Shown: positions 9,259 through 18,241 of the stretch, in pieces | Layout: each line of letters starts with the position of its first letter | Numbering within the stretch: position 1 is the stretch's first letter | Source: Dyadobacter subterraneus | Lineage (GTDB): Bacteria; Bacteroidota; Bacteroidia; Cytophagales; Spirosomataceae | Assembly (NCBI RefSeq): GCF_015221875.1 | Contig: NZ_JACYGY010000001.1 | Coordinates: 496,001-560,000 of the forward strand | Direction of reading: 5' to 3' | DNA length: 64,000 bases | Notes under the pieces: generated by a model | Told to the model about the DNA's origin: nothing | Databases searched by the model: none | What the model saw: the letters and a program-made list of their open reading frames with translations, nothing else | Translations under genes and position numbers: made by a program

Positions 9259-10359
9259 ATGAGAATCGTAACCTTTACTATAATGGTTCTGCTGATTTTG
9301 CCCGCTCTTGCCTTTGCGCAGAGCGGTGCAAAACCGGTTTCTATATGTAAGGGAACAACGTTGAAGTTAAAAGCGGAGTCATCTAATGCCAGCAGTTATG
9401 AATGGCATAAAAACGGAGTAATTGTTTCCGGGCAGACTGGTAAGGAACTTGTCGTTTCGGATGAAGCAAGTTATACTGTTTTGGCTTTGAACGCCGAGGG
9501 TTGCACCTCTGATATTTCAATTGCTATCACACTTTCATACAATGTGCCATCTGCCGTAGACGACAGAATGTCTGGCAAAAACACCGAGGTTATTATCCTT
9601 GATGTCTTACAAAACGATCAGTCACTTTGCGCAGCTTTAGACACTACTACTATGGTAGTGAAAGCTTTACCAGCGCATGGGCGGGTTTACAAAAGTAAGG
9701 GCAGATTTTTGTACAGGTCTGATAAGGACTATGAGGGAGAGGATAAGTTTACTTACACCGTTAAGGACCAAAGTGGTCAATCTGCGAACGTCGCAACTGT
9801 AACGGTAGATGTTCGCTCGGTTCCTTTGCCTGTTACGTTGATAGGATTTGATGTGGTTAGAGAAGGCTTAACCTCGTTGCTTACCTGGATTACCTCAACA
9901 GAACTGAACAGCGACTATTTTGAAATTGAACGGAGTACAGATGCGAAGAACTGGATCAATTTGGGTGTTGTCCGTGCGGTGGGTAATAGCAATGCAAACA
10001 GCAATTACAATTTTGTGGACAGCATACCCGAATCAGGATTGAATTATTATCGTTTAAAGATGGTCGATCTGGATGGTACTTTTGCTTACAGTCGAATAAA
10101 ATCGGTGAATTTCCCCGAATTTTCCTGGGCAAAACTGTATCCTAATCCTGTCAACGATGTCCTGCAAGTCGTCATTAGCAATAGAAAAGTCCGAAAGATT
10201 CGTTTGATTGATTCCTACGGCCGTGTTATGTTTGACGGACAGGTTTCTTCTGCATCGATGAGAGTTGACATGAAATCTTATGTTCCCGGAACTTATCTTA
10301 TTCACCTGGAACAGGAAGATGGCATGGTGCGCGTTTTTAAAATTGTTCATCTAAATTAA
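9259..10359 (+). CDS. T9SS-secreted surface protein with Ig-like, Big_9-like and type A sorting domains
   Basis: Cell-surface protein of 366 residues exported by Sec and then T9SS. The ATG at 9259 starts the signal peptide MRIVTFTIM...LAFAQS; the frame is open upstream but overlaps the preceding gene. Order of parts: an Ig-like module (about 25-95, SYEWHKNGVIVSG, SYTVLALNAEGCTSD); a cadherin/Big_9-like module (about 97-180) with VDDRMSGKNTEVIILDVLQND and FTYTVKDQSGQS; a linker; then a fibronectin-like and sorting region with SGLNYYRLKMVDLDGTFAYS and a final about 75 residues beginning KLYPNPVNDVLQV and ending GTYLIHLE...VFKIVHLN, the T9SS type A signature. Its partner or ligand is unknown. 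Confidence 0.85.
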   Translation: MRIVTFTIMVLLILPALAFAQSGAKPVSICKGTTLKLKAESSNASSYEWHKNGVIVSGQTGKELVVSDEASYTVLALNAEGCTSDISIAITLSYNVPSAVDDRMSGKNTEVIILDVLQNDQSLCAALDTTTMVVKALPAHGRVYKSKGRFLYRSDKDYEGEDKFTYTVKDQSGQSANVATVTVDVRSVPLPVTLIGFDVVREGLTSLLTWITSTELNSDYFEIERSTDAKNWINLGVVRAVGNSNANSNYNFVDSIPESGLNYYRLKMVDLDGTFAYSRIKSVNFPEFSWAKLYPNPVNDVLQVVISNRKVRKIRLIDSYGRVMFDGQVSSASMRVDMKSYVPGTYLIHLEQEDGMVRVFKIVHLN

Positions 10360-10379
10360 AAAAGGTTAGGAATAGTTTT

Positions 10380-10424
10380 AAACTCCTTTTTTGGGCTTGT
10401 CTCAGAAAGGGAGTTTTGTTTTTT
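10380..10424 (+). terminator. Rho-independent terminator after T9SS protein gene
   Basis: Arms aaactcctttttt (10380-10392) and agaaagggagttt (10404-10416) pair over 13 positions including G-T wobbles and are followed by a T tract. Confidence 0.75.
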
Positions 10425-10499
10425 ACCAAATATACAAGTGACGAATAACTATACAGGCGTCTAATTTTCAGCACTTACTTTCATTATAACTTGCTGATT

Positions 10500-11264
10500 A
10501 TGATTAAATATTGCCAGATATCTTTGAAAATATTGATTCTCTCATTTGTTGCCAGTTACTCTTTTGCCCAGACAAATTACATGCAGGTTGATTTTCCAGA
10601 TGTGAGCCAGTTTACCAACCTGATTACAACAAATGCGACACTTTCAAAATTTGAATATGGTCCTCCTGGTTATATGGATATGGTCAGGACACAAGCTACA
10701 AATGGCGGTTTGCTGAGAGCACTCCGTGCCACACCTTTCTCTCCAAATCCGGAGACATTGTATATTCAGATAACATTTAGCGTAGAGGAAATCAGCGTGG
10801 CAGATGTGAACGCGCTTTATTTTTATTCTGGTGAAAATTTTTCACCGACCAATAGCACATTTCCTGCCAACAGTACTTTATTCAGCAGGTTCTCTGTTGA
10901 TTTTCTAGCGTCTTCATTCGTAATACACGACATTCAGACGAATAAAAAAAGCAATCCCTTACCACTCCACACACCGGTAACAGTTACCTGGCTGCTCAAT
11001 AATTCTGCTGACGGACAGATTTACAGGAAACCCGAAACTGCGGCCAATCCTCAATATAAAGTGATGCCTGGAAAATATGATCTTTGGATAAATGACGAAT
11101 TGGTTGCATACGAAGCCAGTGCTTATCCAGGGGCAGGAGCTTATACCACAACAAAACTCTCAAATTTTGAAATCCGTTTTTGGACCGGAGTAGGGAGAAT
11201 CCGTTTTGCAAATTTACGGATCAGAGATATTACCAATATCTTGCTTTTACGGAATGATAACTGA
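10500..11264 (+). CDS. Secreted protein of unknown function, beta-sandwich-like
   Basis: 254 residues from the ATG at 10500; a TTG at 10491 is also in frame. The signal peptide ends near SYSFAQ. The mature protein alternates short beta-prone segments with loops (NYMQVDFPDVSQF, TLYIQITFSVEEISV, YDLWINDELVAYEA, FEIRFWTGVGRIRFANLRI), suggesting a lectin/laminin-G-like jelly roll. That fold guess is not backed by any motif. It has no T9SS sorting domain and no lipobox. A terminator separates it from the T9SS protein upstream. The ECF sigma gene starts about 80 bp downstream. Confidence 0.65.
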   Translation: MIKYCQISLKILILSFVASYSFAQTNYMQVDFPDVSQFTNLITTNATLSKFEYGPPGYMDMVRTQATNGGLLRALRATPFSPNPETLYIQITFSVEEISVADVNALYFYSGENFSPTNSTFPANSTLFSRFSVDFLASSFVIHDIQTNKKSNPLPLHTPVTVTWLLNNSADGQIYRKPETAANPQYKVMPGKYDLWINDELVAYEASAYPGAGAYTTTKLSNFEIRFWTGVGRIRFANLRIRDITNILLLRNDN

Positions 11265-11343
11265 GTAGTTGAAATAATTATATAAAATCTATTGCGATTT
11301 GTAGTCTGCTTGTGTTATTTTGAAGTATAACTCTAAAAAACCT

Positions 11344-11952
11344 ATGCATTCTATGACTCACTTGAAAGATGTTCCGGATGATAAAATCATCTGGCAGCGG
11401 TTTCTTGCCGGGGAAGTAGAAGCATTTGATCACCTGATGAAACTTCATTTCCGTACCTTATTTCATTATGGAAGCAAGTTTTCCAGGGATAAGGAATTTG
11501 TGAAGGATAATATTCAGGATTTGTTCCTTGTGTTGTGGGAGCGGCGGCAGAATCTTAGCAGTGACATCGCCGTTAAACCGTATATGATGGCCTCGCTTCG
11601 CCGTCTTATGCACAGAAGTGCCTTATCAAAACCGATTTTGGCAGATACTTCTGTTGAAAATACCAATGGTAATTTTGACATAGAATTTTCAGTAGAAGAA
11701 GAATATATTGAAAATGAATCCAGCCTTGTTGTAACACAAAAACTAAAAAAGCTGCTCGATGAACTTCCATTGAGGCAAAAGGAAGTGGTGTATTTGAAAT
11801 TTTTCCAGGAAATGGACAGAAGCCAAATTTCCGAGGTAATGAATATTTCTCCGCAGACCGTTTCCAATCTTCTCCAAATTGCAATAAAACAGTTGAAAAG
11901 GCACTGGAAATCAGAGCTTTTAATTCTGATTTTTATTCACTTCCTTATATAA
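11344..11952 (+). CDS. ECF RNA polymerase sigma factor (FecI-like)
   Basis: ECF sigma factor of about 200 residues that should activate the downstream FecR/SusC/SusD locus. Start is ATG 11344 or 11353; the TTG at 11320 is less likely. Region 2 spans about residues 15-80 (IIWQRFLAGEVEAFDHLM, then NIQDLFLVLWERR). Region 4 spans about 130-190 (LLDELPLRQKEVVYLKFF, MNISPQTVSNLLQIAIKQL), the helix-turn-helix for the -35 element. The tail is short and hydrophobic (LLILIFIHFLI), a feature of many Bacteroidota FecI-like sigma factors. It is followed by a FecR gene after about 115 bp, as in cell-surface signalling cassettes. Confidence 0.92.
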   Translation: MHSMTHLKDVPDDKIIWQRFLAGEVEAFDHLMKLHFRTLFHYGSKFSRDKEFVKDNIQDLFLVLWERRQNLSSDIAVKPYMMASLRRLMHRSALSKPILADTSVENTNGNFDIEFSVEEEYIENESSLVVTQKLKKLLDELPLRQKEVVYLKFFQEMDRSQISEVMNISPQTVSNLLQIAIKQLKRHWKSELLILIFIHFLI

Positions 11953-12069
11953 ATTGAGATTATAAAAACTTCTAAAAATATTTTTATCAATTTTTTTAGA
12001 AATACTTTAAAATTTAATGGTATGCCCGGAATGTTTTTGTCTATCGTATGATAGATGTACATAAAGGAT

Positions 12070-13194
12070 ATGAATCATTATAAAAATTACGGAACAGAAG
12101 ATTTTGTTTGGGATACATTCTTTCGCCAATGGGTGCTTGTGCCCACGCGTGAGACCGATAATAAATGGAAGGAATGGTTGTCTGAAAATCCGGAAATGTC
12201 TGATAAAATTAGTCAGGCAAGACAGGCTGTTCTGTCCTTAAACGTAAAAGAGCCGGAAATATCAAATCTGGAAATTGCCGAAATTGTTAAAGAAACGATT
12301 GCCAGGGCTAAGCCGACGCTTTGGGATACGGAGCGAAATGCGGAGTTTGAAATTATTCCTTTTTATAAAAGATTCTGGTTCAAAATTGCAGCATCTCTTA
12401 CACTGTTTATTCTTTTTGGCTGGCTTGCAAAATCAAGTCTTGGCCTTAAAAATCAAATAGCTCTTACCCCGAAAGAAATTGTAACAGAGGATATTGTTAG
12501 ATATACTGAAAAAATAAATGCAACCTCATCTCCTATATTGGTTGCGTTGGAAGACGGCAGTAAAATTACGCTGGCGCCTTCCAGCATTATCAGATATCCC
12601 GAAAATTTTGCAAATGAGAAAAGAGAGGTTTACTTAAACGGGGAAGCTTTTTTTGATATTTCCAAGGATCCGCACCGCCCGTTTTTTGTCTATTCCAACG
12701 AGTTGGTTACCAAAGTTTTAGGTACAAGTTTTAGAATTAAAGCATACAAAACGTCCCGGGAAATTACTGTTGAAGTGAAAACGGGAAGAGTATCTGTTTT
12801 TGCGCAATCGGATCCGAATATAAAGGAGAAAATTACCAATCATGAACTGGAAGGAGTTGTTTTATCTCCTAACCAAAAGATAATCTACGCACGTGATCAG
12901 GTTAGAATGGTAAAAACCCTGGTTGAGAAGCCGGAAATTATCATCCCCAAAGCACAAATACCACAATTTATTTTTGAGGATGCACCGGTTACCCAGGTTT
13001 TTGATTCTATCGCAAAAACGTATGGGATTGATATTCTTTACGATGAAGAAATGTTAAAAGGATGTCCGTTAACTGCCATTCTCGACAACCAGACACTTCA
13101 TGAAAAGTTAACCATTATATGCAAAGCTATTGAGGCAAACTACGAAATCCTGGATGGGCAAATTGTAATTCATGGAGGAGGGTGTAAGAATTGA
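12070..13194 (+). CDS. FecR-family anti-sigma factor
   Basis: Single-pass inner-membrane anti-sigma factor that holds the upstream ECF sigma and receives a signal from the downstream STN-bearing SusC. ATG 12070 (MNHYKNYGTEDF) is preferred; an in-frame ATG exists at 12055. The cytoplasmic N-terminal about 95 residues have FFRQWVL and WLSENPEM. A TM segment FWFKIAASLTLFILFGWLA follows, then the periplasmic FecR domain (VALEDGSKITLAPSS, VYLNGEAFFDISKDP, VLGTSFRIKAY), and a DUF4974 domain at the C-terminus (FIFEDAPVTQVFDSIAKTYG). 375 residues is normal. The gap to SusC carries a structured leader. Confidence 0.92.
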   Translation: MNHYKNYGTEDFVWDTFFRQWVLVPTRETDNKWKEWLSENPEMSDKISQARQAVLSLNVKEPEISNLEIAEIVKETIARAKPTLWDTERNAEFEIIPFYKRFWFKIAASLTLFILFGWLAKSSLGLKNQIALTPKEIVTEDIVRYTEKINATSSPILVALEDGSKITLAPSSIIRYPENFANEKREVYLNGEAFFDISKDPHRPFFVYSNELVTKVLGTSFRIKAYKTSREITVEVKTGRVSVFAQSDPNIKEKITNHELEGVVLSPNQKIIYARDQVRMVKTLVEKPEIIIPKAQIPQFIFEDAPVTQVFDSIAKTYGIDILYDEEMLKGCPLTAILDNQTLHEKLTIICKAIEANYEILDGQIVIHGGGCKN

Positions 13195-13290
13195 ATTTTT
13201 TAATTATTTGAAAATAAACTAGTTAATAATATTTACTAACACTAAACTTAAATTATTTGAGATTATAACATAACTGTTTTAAACAAAAGA

Positions 13291-13373
13291 GAGCCGGTAA
13301 TGTTCCCGCATTACCGGCTCAGAATCAAATCCCCCAGGTTAGGCACCATCGTACCTCCGGAAAGGAGGCGGGG
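13291..13373 (+). promoter_or_regulatory. Structured RNA leader upstream of susC: two strong hairpins
   Basis: A perfect 12-bp inverted repeat (gagccggtaatg 13291-13302, loop ttcccg, cattaccggctc 13309-13320) is followed by a nested element. In it CCTCC (13354-13358) pairs with GGAGG (13364-13368) around GGAAA, and CCCC (13331-13335) can pair with GGGG (13370-13373). An AGGT (13336-13339) can compete for ACCT (13353-13356). No T-run follows the first hairpin, so it is not a simple terminator. It ends about 44 nt before the SusC start at 13417. It could be an attenuator, an RNA-stability element or an sRNA target. Confidence 0.55.
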
Positions 13374-13416
13374 ATCATTTTGCCAAATTTTCAAGCTTAA
13401 CAAAACAATCAAATCT

Positions 13417-16400
13417 ATGAAAAAACCAGTACAATACCATCAGGTATTACTTTGGACTATGCGAATAACGGCTACACAATTTATCCTGGCATTACTATTT
13501 TTCAGCTCGGGCTATGCGCACGAAAGCTATGGCCAAACGCTGTTAAGCCAGAAAATTTCCATTAATGCTAATGGAAGTGAAGTAAAAAAAGTACTCAATC
13601 AGGTTGAGAAGCAGGTGGATGTCCGGTTTGTTTTTAGCTCAAAGCTGATACAGTCGGGTAGGAAAGTGAATGTCACGGCGCAGAACAAGCCTTTATATGA
13701 AGTACTTGATAATATTTTAACACCACTTGGTCTGCAATATGAATTGTCAGGGAAAATTATAATTCTGAAAAGGATGGATAATTTGCCCGAACCGCAGCTG
13801 CCTGTCAAAAGTAACGCGCCTAAAAAGATTGTTACAGGAAAGGTGCTGGATGAAGCAGGTTTGGGTTTGCCGGGTGTAAGTGTTGTTTTGAAAGGAACAC
13901 AGGCAGGATCTACAACCGACGTGGATGGAAAATTTCAACTGGAAGTTGGAGATGATATCGCTTCAAAGGCCGTTCTGGTTTTTAGTTTTGTTGGGTTCAA
14001 AACACAGGAAATCGTGTTGGGAAGCCAGTCCGCTTTGACGGTAAATATGGCTTTGGAAGATAAATCTTTACAGGAAATTGTCGTGATAGGGTACGGCCAG
14101 GTAAAGAAAAGTGATTTGACTGGTTCAGTTGCATCGATTAAATCCGGGGAAATTAATGCTTATCCGGCCACTACCATGGTGCAGTCTTTGGCAGGAAGGG
14201 CGGCTGGAGTTTATGTATCACAAAATACAGGTGCACCGGGAAGTTCCATCAGTGTTCGCGTGCGTGGCACTAACTCAATCCAGGGAAGTAATGAGCCGCT
14301 TTATGTAGTTGACGGATTTCCATATTCGGGAAACCCAACGTTACTTAATAATGCTGATATTGAATCCATTGAAGTTTTGAAAGATGCTTCGGCAACGGCT
14401 ATTTACGGTTCGAGAGGTGCCAATGGCGTTGTTTTGATTACAACAAAAAGGGGAAAAACAGGCCGTATCAATGTTGAATATGACGGCTACTATGGTGTTC
14501 AGAAAATCAGAAAAAAACTGGATTTGATGGATGCTACGCAATACGCTCAGTTTTATAACGAACAAGCAGCGAACGACGGTTTGGCCCCACATTTTACACA
14601 GGACCAAATTGCAGGTTTTGGAAAAGGAACTGATTGGCAGGATCAGGTTTTTCAATCAGCACCGGTTCAAAATCATTCGATATCAGTGAACGGTGGTAGT
14701 GAAAAAACAAGATTTTCTGTTTCAGGAAGCAATTTCAATCAGGACGGAATTGTCATTGGAAGTAATTACAAGCGAAATTCGCTTCGGTTTAATATCAACT
14801 CTGACCTTGGGAAAAAATTTAAACTGGATGTTAATTCCGTATTAAGCCGGATTGATTCAGATCGGAAGAATTCAGAAAAAGGTAACCGTGGAGGATCTTT
14901 GTTTTCTGCGGCGTTATCCGGTTACCCAACCGTCGCGCCATACAAAACCGATGGAACTTTGTCAAATCTTGGAGAGACGTATTCATGGGGATCCAACGCT
15001 ATTGTTAATCCGTTGAACTTTATTAATGAGCAAACTGAGCACATTCAATCTAATAAAGTTTTAGCCAATGCAGCTGTAACTTTTGAACCAATTCCCGGTT
15101 TGATTCTCAAAACTTTGGGAGGAATAGAAAGTACAGATGACCGCACCAATGGTTATACGACCAACAGATTTGTAAATTCAAAAGGAAGTGCTTTTATCAA
15201 TACACAGCGCGTCAGCAGTCTTTTAAGTGAAAATACAGCCAGCTATCGCAAAGAATTTGGGAAGCACAGTATTTCTGCCGTTGCCGGATTTACATACCAG
15301 GACTATACTTCTACCGCATTAAATGCCTCGGGAAGCGGTTTTATCAGTAATACGCAGGAAAGTTACGATATAGGTGCAGCTGCTACTCAGGGCATTCCGG
15401 TTTCAAATTATTCAAAATGGAGTTTGATGTCTTATCTGGGAAGGGTAAATTATACTTTCAATAATAAAGTTCTTGCAACGGTAAGTTTCCGTGCAGACGG
15501 TTCTTCGCGTTATAGTGAAGGCCAGAAATGGGGATACTTTCCTTCGGCAGCACTGGCATGGCGATTGGCGGAAGAGGATTTTATTAAAAAAATACCTTTT
15601 ATATCTGATCTGAAAATACGTGCAGGTTATGGTCAAACTGGAAATACAGCCATCAATCCTTATCAGACGCTAAACCAGCTATCTTCAAGCCTGGTAGTTT
15701 TTGGTGATGCTTTAACCACTGCCTATTCACCATCTTCGAGGTTGGCTGGGCCTCTAAAATGGGAAACAACAGCACAAACAGATGCAGGAATTGATTTCAG
15801 TATTTTGAATAACCGTTTCAGTTTTACTGCCGATTATTACATCAAAAATACCAGAGACCTATTGAATAACGTACAATTGCCATCTTCACTTGGCTATACT
15901 TACACAATTCAGAATATTGGTAAAATACAAAACAAAGGTTTTGAATTTTCTGCCAATGCAAAGGTTTTGCAGGGAGATTTTAAATGGGACTTGTCGGGGA
16001 ATATTTCCTTCAATAAAAACAAAGTTGTCAAACTTTATGGTGGAAACGATATCCTTGGTGATGCGATCAATATTTCAGTTGTAAATGATAACATCAATAT
16101 CCTGCGTGAAGGAGAATCTCTGGGCTCTTTTTACGGCTATGTTTCCAAAGGATATGATGAAAAGGGGATGGTTGTTTATGAAGATTTTAATAACAATGGC
16201 GTTCGTGATGCTGGGGATAAAAAAATCATAGGAAATCCGAATCCTAAATTTACCTATGGTTTGAGTTCAAATATGAGCTACAAGAATTTCGACTTATCCA
16301 TTTTTGTTCAGGGCAGCCAGGGAAATGATATTTTCAATCTGAGTGCAGTGAACCAGACCAATGATTATGGACAAGCATTGAATATGCCAAAAGATGTTTT

Positions 16401-16743
16401 TGAAGATCACTGGACGCCAACCAACACCAATGCAAAATATCCTGTCATCAAAACCTCTTCCCAGCCACAGGTTTCTGATCGGTTTATAGAAAATGGATCT
16501 TTTTTGAGATTCAAAAATATTCAGCTGAGCTATAATGTGCCGGTTTCCAAACTCAACATTAAATGGATGACACATGCCCAGATCTATGTAAGTGCTCAGA
16601 ATCTTTTTACGATCACCAAATATTCCTGGTATGATCCGGAAATTAATTCCTATGGTGGTTCAAACTCTATTTTGCAGGGTATCGATCATTATGTTTATCC
16701 CGTGGCAAAAACAACAACCGTAGGGATCAGAGTTGGATTTTAA
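13417..16743 (+). CDS. SusC/RagA-family TonB-dependent transporter with STN signalling domain
   Basis: Outer-membrane TonB-dependent channel that pairs with the SusD downstream. ATG 13417 (MKKPVQYHQVLLW) is chosen; an upstream in-frame extension crosses the leader hairpins. Order: signal anchor/peptide (about 1-45); STN domain (about 45-118, ISINANGSEVKKVLNQVEK); CarboxypepD-like domain (VTGKVLDEAGLGLPGVSV); SusC signature (EIVVIGYGQVKKSDLTGSV); plug (about 235-345, LYVVDGFPY, SATAIYGSRGANGVVLITTK); then a 22-strand barrel ending in GIRVGF with C-terminal Phe. 1108 residues is typical. The STN domain, with sigma and FecR just upstream, says this is a signal-transducing transporter. Confidence 0.95.
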   Translation: MKKPVQYHQVLLWTMRITATQFILALLFFSSGYAHESYGQTLLSQKISINANGSEVKKVLNQVEKQVDVRFVFSSKLIQSGRKVNVTAQNKPLYEVLDNILTPLGLQYELSGKIIILKRMDNLPEPQLPVKSNAPKKIVTGKVLDEAGLGLPGVSVVLKGTQAGSTTDVDGKFQLEVGDDIASKAVLVFSFVGFKTQEIVLGSQSALTVNMALEDKSLQEIVVIGYGQVKKSDLTGSVASIKSGEINAYPATTMVQSLAGRAAGVYVSQNTGAPGSSISVRVRGTNSIQGSNEPLYVVDGFPYSGNPTLLNNADIESIEVLKDASATAIYGSRGANGVVLITTKRGKTGRINVEYDGYYGVQKIRKKLDLMDATQYAQFYNEQAANDGLAPHFTQDQIAGFGKGTDWQDQVFQSAPVQNHSISVNGGSEKTRFSVSGSNFNQDGIVIGSNYKRNSLRFNINSDLGKKFKLDVNSVLSRIDSDRKNSEKGNRGGSLFSAALSGYPTVAPYKTDGTLSNLGETYSWGSNAIVNPLNFINEQTEHIQSNKVLANAAVTFEPIPGLILKTLGGIESTDDRTNGYTTNRFVNSKGSAFINTQRVSSLLSENTASYRKEFGKHSISAVAGFTYQDYTSTALNASGSGFISNTQESYDIGAAATQGIPVSNYSKWSLMSYLGRVNYTFNNKVLATVSFRADGSSRYSEGQKWGYFPSAALAWRLAEEDFIKKIPFISDLKIRAGYGQTGNTAINPYQTLNQLSSSLVVFGDALTTAYSPSSRLAGPLKWETTAQTDAGIDFSILNNRFSFTADYYIKNTRDLLNNVQLPSSLGYTYTIQNIGKIQNKGFEFSANAKVLQGDFKWDLSGNISFNKNKVVKLYGGNDILGDAINISVVNDNINILREGESLGSFYGYVSKGYDEKGMVVYEDFNNNGVRDAGDKKIIGNPNPKFTYGLSSNMSYKNFDLSIFVQGSQGNDIFNLSAVNQTNDYGQALNMPKDVFEDHWTPTNTNAKYPVIKTSSQPQVSDRFIENGSFLRFKNIQLSYNVPVSKLNIKWMTHAQIYVSAQNLFTITKYSWYDPEINSYGGSNSILQGIDHYVYPVAKTTTVGIRVGF

Positions 16744-16767
16744 TTTTTACAAGCAAAAAATATTGAT

Positions 16768-18204
16768 ATGAATAAGCTATTGATTTATACATTTTCTATT
16801 TTTCTTCTGGCCTCCTGCACAGATTCGCTGGTTGAAAAACCGAAGTCGCTGGCGTCTGAGAATTTCTACAATACTGCTGCGGAAGTAGAAGCGGCGGTAA
16901 ACGCAATTTACGGCCCGATGCGGTCGGACAACGGTTTGTCGATCAATTATCCGGCTCAGCTGGAGGGCTTGCCCGACTATGGAAATTCTCGCGGAAGTCA
17001 GACCCCGGTAAGTCTATACCAGGGATTGGATAATACCAACATAAACCGGGTAGGTGTGATCTGGGATAACTTTTATCAATCGATCCGTAACGCCAATCTT
17101 GTTATCGCAAATACGCCAAAGGGCACCAGTATTTCGGACGCCGATAAAACAAAATACATTGCGGAAGCCAAATATTTACGTGCGCTGATTTACTTCGCGC
17201 TGGTACGAAACTGGTCTGGTGTACCGATCAGAACAGAAGCGAATATGACCGTTGCTGATTTGAAAAGATCAAGTGTCGCTGAGGTTTATGATTTGATTTT
17301 GAGTGATGCATTGGAAGCTGAAAAAGGGCTGCCTGATGTTCCAGCCGCTATTGGAAGACCTTCGAAATGGGCTGCGAAAACTTTGCTTTCTGAAATTTAT
17401 ATGTACAAAGAGGATTGGAAATCGTCAGCCGCGAAAGCGAAAGAGGTTATTGATTCAGGTAAATTTTCATTAGTGCCAGTAAGTCAGCCAGAGGATTTTC
17501 AGAAGATTTATGGACCTGAGGTTGTGAATACGCCGGAAGAAATATTTTATTTCAAATACAATCGTCAGCAGGGATTTGGTTTGGTAAGTTATGCACACAG
17601 AAAAACCAGCGTGTATAATTATTATGGTCCGGGCGGCGTGTATGCGCAATACACAGATTCGGTTTCAAATTCGGTTATAAAAAAATGGGATATCAAGGAT
17701 TTGAGAAAAACGCATATTCTTTATAATGTAGATATTGGTTTGGGACCAAATTCCTGTCTTTACAGAAAATTCCGTGATCCAAGCGCGACTGGTGGTGGCG
17801 GTAATGATTATCCCTGGTATCGCTACGCAGATCTGTTATTATTTCATGCTGAAAATGATGCCCGTGCCAATGCAGCCCCGACAGCTGCCGCAATAGAAAG
17901 TTTGAACAAAGTACATCGCAGGGCATACGGATATCCGGCAGAAACAGCCTCGCCGGTAGATTTTAAACTTGCGGATTTTACGCTGACAACCTTTATTGAT
18001 AAAGTTGTCCAGGAGCGTGGTTATGAAACAATGTATGAAGGCAAGCGCTGGCTGGATCTGAAAAGACTGGGCATTGCAAAACAGCGGATACTGGAAGTTA
18101 AGAACATTGTTGTGGCTGAAAAACATATGTTATGGCCAATTCCTAATTCTGAACTTTTGTATAATAAAGCCCTAACAGCGGCCGATCAAAATCCGGGATA
18201 TTAA
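16768..18204 (+). CDS. SusD/RagB-family surface lipoprotein
   Basis: Surface ligand-binding lid of the SusCD complex. The signal peptide ends in LASC with the lipidated Cys about residue 17. The N-terminal SusD-like part (NFYNTAAEVEAAVNAIYGP, then KYIAEAKYLRALIYFALVRNWSGVPI) is TPR-like; the RagB C-terminal part contains YPWYRYADLLLFHAE and VVQERGYETMYEGKRWLDLKRLG and ends in NPGY. 478 residues is in range. It follows SusC by 24 bp, so the two are one operon. The ligand cannot be named; the enzymes downstream are oxidoreductases, not glycosidases. Confidence 0.95.
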   Translation: MNKLLIYTFSIFLLASCTDSLVEKPKSLASENFYNTAAEVEAAVNAIYGPMRSDNGLSINYPAQLEGLPDYGNSRGSQTPVSLYQGLDNTNINRVGVIWDNFYQSIRNANLVIANTPKGTSISDADKTKYIAEAKYLRALIYFALVRNWSGVPIRTEANMTVADLKRSSVAEVYDLILSDALEAEKGLPDVPAAIGRPSKWAAKTLLSEIYMYKEDWKSSAAKAKEVIDSGKFSLVPVSQPEDFQKIYGPEVVNTPEEIFYFKYNRQQGFGLVSYAHRKTSVYNYYGPGGVYAQYTDSVSNSVIKKWDIKDLRKTHILYNVDIGLGPNSCLYRKFRDPSATGGGGNDYPWYRYADLLLFHAENDARANAAPTAAAIESLNKVHRRAYGYPAETASPVDFKLADFTLTTFIDKVVQERGYETMYEGKRWLDLKRLGIAKQRILEVKNIVVAEKHMLWPIPNSELLYNKALTAADQNPGY

Positions 18205-18241
18205 GTTGTAATGCTATTTTATTATCATTATCGATCAAAAT

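Noticed and set aside
13300..13416. Upstream 39-codon extension of the first SusC gene
   Set aside because: It runs through the leader hairpins and would precede a clear signal sequence beginning at 13417.
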